DNA of 64,000 nucleotides from Mucilaginibacter corticis (lineage in GTDB: Bacteria > Bacteroidota > Bacteroidia > Sphingobacteriales > Sphingobacteriaceae): the NCBI RefSeq assembly GCF_007558865.1, contig NZ_VLPK01000001.1, positions 868,001-932,000 of the forward strand, written 5' to 3'. The translations under genes were made by a program, and so were the position numbers. The first letter of the stretch is position 1; every line of letters begins with the position of its first letter. Of this stretch, positions 57,963 to 64,000 are shown in pieces. The notes beneath the pieces were generated by a model. That model saw only the letters and a program-made list of their open reading frames with translations. It was not told where the DNA came from and made no database searches.

Positions 57963-58422
57963 TAAAAAAGATGTTTTTAAGCGCGTTTTAAAACTTGCCC
58001 CTGCTGACAGGCCCGCTGCTGATTTCACAGGATCGGTAATGGAGATGATTGAGGCTGACGCAGCACGTGAAGCGGCGCTGAAATCGCTTTTACAACAACC
58101 AACAACAGAGGGCCCTGCATTTAATTTTACCGCCTCCGTTATGGCACAAATAACTGCGAAGAATCAGCCGGTTATTTTTAAGCCCATTATTACCCCAAAA
58201 GCCTGGTACGGTATTGGTGCTGTCGCGATGCTTTTTTTATTGCTGATAGGACTGTCTAATTCGCCTGCGCACACCGTTACAGATCAAAGCCGGGTAGCCG
58301 ACCTTTTAAAACAGATCGATCACCTGCCGTCAATATATTTTATGGCTATTATTGCAGTTGGGATGTTATTATTTATAGATTACTTGTTTACCCAGCGCAC
58401 AAGCAAAACAAAAGCAGTGTAG
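57952..58422 (+). CDS. Putative membrane anti-sigma factor
   Basis: Start set at ATG 57952 (MKANKKDVFKRVLKLAPADRP), overlapping the sigma stop; TTG 57946 is the alternative. 156 residues, an N-terminal helical cytosolic half containing two similar segments (PAADFTGSVMEMIEADAA and GPAFNFTASVMAQITAKN, an internal repeat) and two membrane segments (about 83-100 and 125-142). Topology and overlap with the sigma gene identify it as the partner; no zinc-binding anti-sigma motif (HxxxCxxC) is seen. Convergent with the lactonase gene, with no bases between the two stops. Confidence 0.78.
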   Translation: MKANKKDVFKRVLKLAPADRPAADFTGSVMEMIEADAAREAALKSLLQQPTTEGPAFNFTASVMAQITAKNQPVIFKPIITPKAWYGIGAVAMLFLLLIGLSNSPAHTVTDQSRVADLLKQIDHLPSIYFMAIIAVGMLLFIDYLFTQRTSKTKAV

Positions 58423-59568
58423 TTATTCTACCGGTATCATTTTTAAACAAACAGCCGACTCCATCACAACGCTCCTGTTATGGTTTTGTATAAGTCTGCC
58501 TGTTTTTTTGTCAATCCTGAATACATTAACACGGGCCCTGGTACCAATCAATATGAAATTGCCTGTCGGGTCGATCACAAAGTTACGCGGGTTGTCGCCG
58601 TCTGTCTTGGTACGGTCAACGTAAGTTAACTTGCCGCTCTCCTGGTCAATAGCATAAATTACAATTTCGTTGGCGGTACCACGATTGGTAGCATACAAAA
58701 ACAACCCATCCGGCGATACATGGATATCGGCTGCGCCGTTTATGCCTTTAAAATCGTCGGGCATCATTTTAACGGTTTGCAATTCTTTAAGCGCGCCATC
58801 ATCATAACTAAAGGCGGTAATAGTAGCCGTCATTTCCTGTACGTTGTACATGAATTTTCCATTCGGCGAGAAATCGCTGTGGCGAGGACCTGAGCCGCCC
58901 GCTGTACTTGTAAAAGCAGGCGTGGCAGGTGATAACGGCGGTGTTTTCGATGCGCGATAGCGGAACACATTTATTTTATCTGTACCCAGATCAGATGCAA
59001 GTAAATATTTATCATCAGGCGACAAAACAGTCGAGTGCACATGCGGCTGTTGTTGCCTCAATTTATCAGGCCCGGTGCCGCTATCCTGTATCGTTTGGGT
59101 TGATGCACCTAAGGAGCCGTCTTTGCCTATCGGGAATACCTGCAAATTACCCCCGCCATAATTGGCGATGAATATATTTTTTTGTGCTTTATCAACCGAT
59201 ACATACGCCGGTGAACCGACAGATTTCTGTGTATTTATTTGTTCCAGCTTCCCGGTAGCTTTATCAAACTTAAAAGCGGTTACTCCGCCGGACCCATCCG
59301 GATTGTTTTCATTTACGGCATAAACATATTTGTAATCCTGGGTTATGGCCAGGTATGAAGGGTTTGACGTTTCAATTTCGCTCAAATAAGCAAGCTCACC
59401 ACGCTCGGCATAAAAGCGGTAAACATATATCCCCCTGCTGCCATTGGCATCGGGGCTGGTGTAAGTACCAATCAGCACATCAAATACTTTAGGACCGCCC
59501 TTGCCTTTTTTCTGCGCGAAACCACATACAGGTAATGCAAGTACTATCAGGAATAATAACTTTTTCAT
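58423..59568 (-). CDS. Exported lactonase-family (6-phosphogluconolactonase-like) beta-propeller
   Basis: 381 residues, signal peptide MKKLLFLIVLALPVCGFAQ. Seven-bladed propeller with repeated motifs such as NPSYLAITQDYKYVYAVNEN, SPAYVSVDKAQKNIFIANYGGG, QPHVHSTVLSPDDKYLLASDLG and DIHVSPDGLFLYATNRG, the pattern of the YbhE/lactonase family. The known cytosolic member hydrolyses 6-phosphogluconolactone; an exported version more likely acts on other lactones. The tail-to-tail contact with the anti-sigma gene is exact. A terminator of the pseudouridine synthase gene lies upstream. Confidence 0.88.
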   Translation of the reverse strand: MKKLLFLIVLALPVCGFAQKKGKGGPKVFDVLIGTYTSPDANGSRGIYVYRFYAERGELAYLSEIETSNPSYLAITQDYKYVYAVNENNPDGSGGVTAFKFDKATGKLEQINTQKSVGSPAYVSVDKAQKNIFIANYGGGNLQVFPIGKDGSLGASTQTIQDSGTGPDKLRQQQPHVHSTVLSPDDKYLLASDLGTDKINVFRYRASKTPPLSPATPAFTSTAGGSGPRHSDFSPNGKFMYNVQEMTATITAFSYDDGALKELQTVKMMPDDFKGINGAADIHVSPDGLFLYATNRGTANEIVIYAIDQESGKLTYVDRTKTDGDNPRNFVIDPTGNFILIGTRARVNVFRIDKKTGRLIQNHNRSVVMESAVCLKMIPVE

Positions 59569-59610
59569 AGCATCAGGAAATTTATTAAACGCAAGGTAAT
59601 AAAATCCATA

Positions 59611-59642
59611 AAAAAACGCCCCGTGATCGCGGGGCGTTTTTT
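59611..59642 (-). terminator. Terminator of the pseudouridine synthase gene
   Basis: AAAAAACGCCCCG / CGGGGCGTTTTTT, 13-bp perfect stem with TGATCG loop. It is symmetrical enough to act on both strands; it lies 10 bp after the stop at 59652. Confidence 0.9.
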
Positions 59643-59651
59643 GTGTAAATA

Positions 59652-61121
59652 TTATTTTATCAAATGCTTTAACTGTATAACTTCCTTCTCGTCAAGGAAA
59701 CGCCAGCGGCCGCGTGGCAGGTCTTTTTTGGTAAGGTTGGCATATACTACCCTGTCCAGCTTTACAACCTCGTAACCCAGATGCTCAAACATACGGCGAA
59801 CAATGCGGTTTTTTCCGCTGTGGATCTGTACACCAATTTCTCTTTTTGATCCGCCGGTTACATAAGCTACCGAGTCAGGTTTTATCGGGCCGTCTTCCAG
59901 CTCGAGGCCAAATTGCAATTTATTCAGGTCGCCCTGTGTTAAGCTTTTATTCAACTCAACCTGATACAGCTTAGTAATGTTGCTACGCGGATGCGAAAGT
60001 TTATCTGCAAGGTCGCCGTCATTGGTCATTAATAATAACCCTGTCGTATTACGGTCAAGCCTGCCTATCGGGTAGATCCGCTCGCGGCTGGCTTTTTCAA
60101 CCAGGTGCATTACTGTGCGACGCTCCTGCGGATCTTCTGTTGTAGTAATATAGTCTTTTGGTTTGTTTAGCAGTACGTAAACGTTCTTTTCGCGTTTCAG
60201 GGTTTCACCGTTGTAACGGATCTCATCCTTCATCGGGTCAACCTTTAAACCCAGTTCGTTCACTATCTCGCCGTTAACAGATACCACGCCTGCAATGATC
60301 AGCTCATCAGCCTTACGGCGCGAGCAAATGCCTGCGTTAGCAATGTAACGATTAAGACGGATCAGCCCGTCGTCCTCTGCTTTTTTTGTCGGCTTTTTGG
60401 CGCGTAATGTCTTTACCGGCGCATCCTTGTCGCGGGTTATTTTATCATAAACCGGTTTGTCACCAGTTTTGCGGAATGGTTTATCACCGGTTTTAAACTC
60501 GCCCCTCGACGGTTTTGCGCTGCTAAACTTACGCTCGCCCGCGGGTTTATCATTGCGGCTAAAACTATCCGGGTTTCTTTTTGGCTTATCCCCAAAATCA
60601 GGTCCTGTTGGTTTCCTGTTTCTTGGGGCATCGCTGCCAAAGCTCTTTTTGGGGCGATCATCACTGCCATTGTCGCGGGTACCGTATGGTTTGCTACGCG
60701 GTGCAAAAGAATCACCGCCACCCCTATAGCTATCGGGGGATTTTTTCGGGCGATCATCGTCATTACCAGATGACCTTCCACTATATGGTTTGCTGCGGGG
60801 CGTAAAACTTTTCTTTTCGCTTGCTTCGCTGTTACCGTAAGATCTTTTTGGCTTTTCTTCGCCGCCGACGGTCGGTCTGCCACTGTAAGGTTTACGCGGA
60901 CCGAAACTTTTCTTTTCGGCTGCGCCTGATGAAAAAGAACTGTGCTCTGCAGCCGGGCCGCTTGAGTATCTTTTTTTCGTGCTGTCGTTACCGGGTTTAT
61001 CTGTCTTTCCTGAAGACTTTCCGCGAGGGGAAGAAGATCGTTTATTGTCGCTGTTTTTTGAAGGCCCGTTTGATCTTCCGTTCCTGTCTTCGCGACCGTT
61101 TGTTGGTCTTTTAAATACCAT
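59652..61121 (-). CDS. RsuA/RluB-type pseudouridine synthase with long disordered N-terminus
   Basis: 489 residues. Residues 254-310 are an S4 RNA-binding domain (LIRLNRYIANAGICSRRKADELI, split); the catalytic domain is about 320-480 with Asp in the motif GRLDRNTTGLLLMTNDG, as in RsuA/RluB/RluE/RluF. These enzymes turn specific rRNA uridines into pseudouridine; the exact site (23S 2605 for RluB, 16S 516 for RsuA) cannot be read here. Residues 1-253 are Ser/Lys/Arg/Gly/Asp-rich and without hydrophobic core, with imperfect repeats KPYSGR, SKPYGTR and DDRPKKS. Its terminator follows after 10 bp. Confidence 0.93.
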   Translation of the reverse strand: MVFKRPTNGREDRNGRSNGPSKNSDNKRSSSPRGKSSGKTDKPGNDSTKKRYSSGPAAEHSSFSSGAAEKKSFGPRKPYSGRPTVGGEEKPKRSYGNSEASEKKSFTPRSKPYSGRSSGNDDDRPKKSPDSYRGGGDSFAPRSKPYGTRDNGSDDRPKKSFGSDAPRNRKPTGPDFGDKPKRNPDSFSRNDKPAGERKFSSAKPSRGEFKTGDKPFRKTGDKPVYDKITRDKDAPVKTLRAKKPTKKAEDDGLIRLNRYIANAGICSRRKADELIIAGVVSVNGEIVNELGLKVDPMKDEIRYNGETLKREKNVYVLLNKPKDYITTTEDPQERRTVMHLVEKASRERIYPIGRLDRNTTGLLLMTNDGDLADKLSHPRSNITKLYQVELNKSLTQGDLNKLQFGLELEDGPIKPDSVAYVTGGSKREIGVQIHSGKNRIVRRMFEHLGYEVVKLDRVVYANLTKKDLPRGRWRFLDEKEVIQLKHLIK

Positions 61122-61293
61122 AGTTTTTAAGTTTGCGCTTTCGCAGCGTGAAGGTCAAAAGTACGGTTTTTCGGTGGTTTATCCGTTGTTTTTTCTTTTT
61201 TTTTCATCGGTTCAAAAACCTGTTTTAAACCACTTTAAACGCTGATTTGCAGGTTATTTTCAAATACTCAAAACACTAAGCCTGTGTTAAGTG

Positions 61294-61325
61294 TTTGACA
61301 ATCTGCTTAATATACCATACCTTTG
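61294..61325 (+). promoter_or_regulatory. Near-consensus promoter of the lytic transglycosylase gene
   Basis: TTTG (61294-61297), 20-bp spacer, TACCTTTG (61318-61325). Predicted start near 61332, which excludes the TTG at 61323 as start and supports ATG 61353. Confidence 0.8.
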
Positions 61326-61352
61326 TACAACATTTACCAAAATGTATGTTCT

Positions 61353-62138
61353 ATGAATAGAAAAAAAATGATCAACAAACACTTACTTACGTGCTCCGTA
61401 ATACTGGTGCTGGCCATCATTTTCAAGCTTAATATCTGGAGCACAACAGTGGCTAAATCGGGGCCAAAATCAACACAAAAAATCTCCCGGTTTATCGCTT
61501 GCGCTGATGTTGCATCAACAGATTACAGCTTCGCTAATGAAACTCTTCCTGCTAATAAAAAAGTGTACCGCAAAATGCAGTACTCGCTGAATAAGCATAA
61601 TTACAGGACCATACAATCGCATATACTGCAGATCAAAGCCGAAAAATTATTTCCGATAATTGAGCCAATTTTAAGAGCTTACGGTATCCCCGAAGATTTT
61701 AAATATTTGCCATTGGTTGAGTCAGGTTTGAAAGAGGGCACCTCAACAAAAGGCGCGGCGGGTTTATGGCAGTTTATGCCGGGTACCGCGCGTACGTATG
61801 GCTTAAAGGTAGGACATGGCATTGATGAGCGCTTAAACGTTCGTAAAGCAACTATTGCCGCCTGCAAGTACATTAAAGGCTTGCATAAAGAGTTTAACAG
61901 CTGGACACTGGCAGCCGCCGCTTATAACAACGGCTCGATCAAATTAGCACGCGCCATTAATAAGCAAAGCGAAGACAATTATTTCAGGATGAAACTAAAC
62001 CGCGAAACAGGCACCTATGTGTATAACCTGATAGCGATGAAAGCTATAATTGATCATCCGCAAAATTATGGCTACAGACAAAGCCTGGCTTATTTACAGC
62101 CTAAAGATCAACTACTGACAAATAGCACAGTACTGTAA
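61353..62138 (+). CDS. Lytic transglycosylase (SLT-type, MltD-like)
   Basis: ATG at 61353 is chosen because the promoter's -7 box ends at 61325. 261 residues. N-terminal membrane segment (about 11-28, LLTCSVILVLAIIFKLNIW), then the SLT domain (about 95-225): catalytic Glu123 in LVESGLKEGTS, GAAGLWQFMPGTARTYGL, AAAAYNNGSIKLARAI and TGTYVYNLIAMK. No LysM domain follows (MltD in Proteobacteria has them). It cleaves peptidoglycan strands to 1,6-anhydro ends. Single gene with its own terminator. Confidence 0.92.
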   Translation: MNRKKMINKHLLTCSVILVLAIIFKLNIWSTTVAKSGPKSTQKISRFIACADVASTDYSFANETLPANKKVYRKMQYSLNKHNYRTIQSHILQIKAEKLFPIIEPILRAYGIPEDFKYLPLVESGLKEGTSTKGAAGLWQFMPGTARTYGLKVGHGIDERLNVRKATIAACKYIKGLHKEFNSWTLAAAAYNNGSIKLARAINKQSEDNYFRMKLNRETGTYVYNLIAMKAIIDHPQNYGYRQSLAYLQPKDQLLTNSTVL

Positions 62139-62162
62139 ATTTTTATTACGGAGCACCAAACG

Positions 62163-62197
62163 GCCCGACCTGTCCAGATGGCAGATCGGGCTTTTTT
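62163..62197 (+). terminator. Intrinsic terminator of the lytic transglycosylase gene
   Basis: GCCCGACCTG (62163-62172) and CAGATCGGGC (62182-62191) form a stem with one mismatch, then TTTTTT. Confidence 0.85.
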
Positions 62198-62200
62198 ATT

Positions 62201-62208
62201 TATCTTTG
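62201..62208 (+). promoter_or_regulatory. -7 element TATCTTTG of uvrA
   Basis: Exact TAnnTTTG match directly after the previous terminator. Predicted start near 62215, giving a leader of about 118 nt that contains a palindromic repeat. No -33 box recognised. Confidence 0.5.
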
Positions 62209-62227
62209 CGCGCTGTTTAATGATTGA

Positions 62228-62326
62228 ATTAGTGAATTATTGAATGAGTGATTAACAGGTACTTATTAAACCTGTCTGTCGATAATTTCTCATTCAATAA
62301 TTCACTGATTCGCTCATTCACTAATT
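62228..62326. repeat. Palindromic repeat in the uvrA leader
   Basis: An 18-bp perfect inverted repeat AGTGAATTATTGAATGAG (62231-62248) and CTCATTCAATAATTCACT (62289-62306), with an inner ACAGGT/ACCTGT pair. A further ATTCACTAATT copy (62316-62326) matches the left arm a second time, so two alternative pairings exist. Confidence 0.85.
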
Positions 62327-62332
62327 AAATAC

Positions 62333-64000
62333 ATGAGCGAAAAACATATAGACCTGGGCGAACAAAGTGAAGTTGAAGTTTACGGCGCAAGGGTACATAA
62401 TTTAAAAAATATCGATGTTTCTTTTCCGCGTAACCAGCTGGTAGTTATTACCGGGCTGAGCGGCAGCGGTAAATCATCCCTGGCATTTGATACCATTTAT
62501 GCCGAGGGTCAGCGCCGTTATATGGAAACATTTTCGGCTTATTCCCGCCAGTTTATGGGGGGGATGGAGCGCCCGGATGTAGATAAGGTATCAGGCCTTA
62601 GCCCGGTTATCGCGATCGAGCAAAAAACAACCAGTAAAAACCCGCGGTCGACAGTTGGTACCATTACCGAGATCTATGACTTTATGCGTTTACTGTTTGC
62701 CCGTACCGGCGACGCATACAGCTATGTAAGCGGCGAAAAAATGGAGCGCATGAGCGAGGACCAGATCCTAAAAACCATTTTTGAGCGTTTTGACGGGCAA
62801 CCTGTAAATATCCTGGCACCGGTAGTTAAAGCCCGAAAAGGCCATTACCGCGAATTATTTGAGCAGATCCGCAAGCAGGGTTATTTAAAGGTTTGGATAG
62901 ATGGCGCCATTGCCGATGTGGAGCCTAAAATGCAATTGGACCGTTACAAAATCCATGATATCGATATTGTAGTTGACCGCCTGGTGGTAAGCGAAGCTGA
63001 TAGTAAACGCCTGTATACTTCTATTCAATCTGCATTAAAGATAGCCAAAGGCATTATCCGCATAGCGGATAAAGATAATAATGTAGCCTACTTCAGTAAA
63101 TATTTGATGGACCCGGTTTCGGGCATCTCGTACGACGAGCCACAGCCAAATACATTTTCTTTCAACTCGCCTTACGGCGCTTGTGAGAAATGCAACGGCC
63201 TGGGTTATATTTTTGAGGTAGATGAAGCTTCGGTTATCCCTAACCCAAAGCTAAGTATCCTTAACGGCGGGCTTGCACCGCTGGGTGAGTATCGCGAAAC
63301 CTGGATCTTCCAGGTGTTGAAAGCGCTGGCTAAGAAGTTTGATTTCTCGTTATCTACCCCGTTAGAAAAACTGGAAAAAGAAAAGCTTGACATCATCCTG
63401 AACGGTACCAATGAAATGGTGACCGTATCTGTTGAATACAACAAATGGAACGTACAGAGTTACCAGATCACCTTTGATGGTATCATCCGGATGCTGGAAG
63501 AGCAGCAGGAACGCCGTGGCGATGAAGGCATGGACGATATGGAAAACTATCGTGTGCTGAAAACCTGCCCGGTTTGTGATGGTGCAAGGCTGAAAAAAGA
63601 GTCGCTTAACTTTAAGGTTGACGGTAAAAATATCTTCGAACTGGCTACAATGGATATCAACACCTTACAGGATTGGTTTGAGAACCTGGAAGACAGATTA
63701 TCCGAACGCCAAAACGTCATCGCCAAAGAAATTTTAAAAGAGATTCGCGCGCGCATTGTGTTTTTGATGGATGTGGGATTAAGTTATTTAACGCTTGATC
63801 GTACGGCAAAAACGCTGTCGGGCGGTGAAGCGCAGCGGATAAGACTGGCTACACAAATAGGATCTCAATTAATGAACGTGATGTATATCCTTGACGAGCC
63901 AAGCATAGGCCTGCACCAGCGAGATAACGAACGTTTGATCAATGCCCTGAAAAACCTGCGCGACCTGGGTAATACCGTTTTGGTGGTTGAGCACGATAAA
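62333..64000 (+). CDS. uvrA: UvrABC excinuclease subunit A (3' part beyond the window)
   Basis: First 556 residues of UvrA, damage recognition in nucleotide excision repair. Start ATG 62333 (MSEKHIDLGEQSEVEVYGA). Visible parts: N-terminal Walker A GLSGSGKSSLAFDT (about 40-53), first zinc-finger insertion (GACEKCNGLGYIFE, CPVCDGARL), and the signature of the first ATPase TLSGGEAQRIRLATQIGSQL (about 495-514) followed by Walker B YILDEPSIGLHQRD and VVEHDK at the window edge. The second ATPase and second zinc module lie outside. Its leader carries a palindromic repeat, see findings. Confidence 0.97.
   Translation, partial: MSEKHIDLGEQSEVEVYGARVHNLKNIDVSFPRNQLVVITGLSGSGKSSLAFDTIYAEGQRRYMETFSAYSRQFMGGMERPDVDKVSGLSPVIAIEQKTTSKNPRSTVGTITEIYDFMRLLFARTGDAYSYVSGEKMERMSEDQILKTIFERFDGQPVNILAPVVKARKGHYRELFEQIRKQGYLKVWIDGAIADVEPKMQLDRYKIHDIDIVVDRLVVSEADSKRLYTSIQSALKIAKGIIRIADKDNNVAYFSKYLMDPVSGISYDEPQPNTFSFNSPYGACEKCNGLGYIFEVDEASVIPNPKLSILNGGLAPLGEYRETWIFQVLKALAKKFDFSLSTPLEKLEKEKLDIILNGTNEMVTVSVEYNKWNVQSYQITFDGIIRMLEEQQERRGDEGMDDMENYRVLKTCPVCDGARLKKESLNFKVDGKNIFELATMDINTLQDWFENLEDRLSERQNVIAKEILKEIRARIVFLMDVGLSYLTLDRTAKTLSGGEAQRIRLATQIGSQLMNVMYILDEPSIGLHQRDNERLINALKNLRDLGNTVLVVEHDK

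Noticed and set aside
62201..62332. LexA-like SOS box before uvrA
   Set aside because: No CTGT-N8-ACAG-like palindrome of the right spacing; the palindrome seen is long and AT-rich.

Overview
The window looks like a chromosomal segment of a Bacteroidota bacterium of the Sphingobacteriaceae, close to Mucilaginibacter or Pedobacter. The reasons are the short group-specific primary sigma factor, promoters of the TTG-N19/20-TAnnTTTG type, many exported carboxypeptidase-regulatory (CarboxypepD_reg) and TonB-plug proteins, ECF sigma/anti-sigma pairs, DUF983/DUF4142/DUF4407/DUF5687/DUF6249 families, and several palindromic intergenic repeats. There is no phage, insertion sequence, CRISPR array or rRNA. 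Gene assignments come from motifs read by eye; no database search was run.

Layout. 0-5 kb: a glycosidase fragment, primary sigma factor, tRNA-Asp, a small XRE regulator, an apparent short non-coding transcription unit, an acyl-CoA dehydrogenase and a TlpA-like thioredoxin. 5.5-13.6 kb: an envelope block with a CarboxypepD_reg protein, a 919-residue MG2-like/TonB-plug protein and a vWA protein on the minus strand, divergent from an ECF sigma and a mosaic membrane anti-sigma that shares an identical 20-residue stretch with the vWA protein. 13.7-24.5 kb: peptide use and recycling (peptidase T, M14 carboxypeptidase coupled to a rhomboid protease, dipeptide epimerase), an MBL hydrolase and a TPR hybrid histidine kinase. 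24.8-35.5 kb: a DUF4142 lipoprotein, a lactate permease/2-hydroxyacid dehydrogenase operon, a 47-codon small membrane ORF, a cytochrome c sugar-dehydrogenase-like lipoprotein, a GH92 mannosidase, an AraC regulator and a DUF983 protein.

35.5-51.3 kb: a HepT/MntA toxin-antitoxin pair, a rhodanese/small membrane protein/SPFH operon, DUF4407, extracellular M61 and M28 peptidases, an ABC exporter with a DUF5687 permease, RarA, an AlkA-type glycosylase, a coiled-coil anchor protein, a GHL10 hydrolase, D-aminoacyl-tRNA deacylase and a MazG-like pyrophosphohydrolase. 51.3-64 kb: an exported TonB-C-terminal protein, ComB, GcvT, an outer-membrane receptor, DUF6249, a second ECF/anti-sigma pair, a lactonase, an RsuA-type pseudouridine synthase with a 250-residue disordered tail, a lytic transglycosylase and the 5' part of uvrA.

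No complete, unmistakably new system is present. The strongest leads are the sigma/anti-sigma/vWA module with SusC-like segments, a possible small RNA upstream of the acyl-CoA dehydrogenase, small membrane ORFs, and repeats that have entered coding or leader sequence (comB, uvrA).
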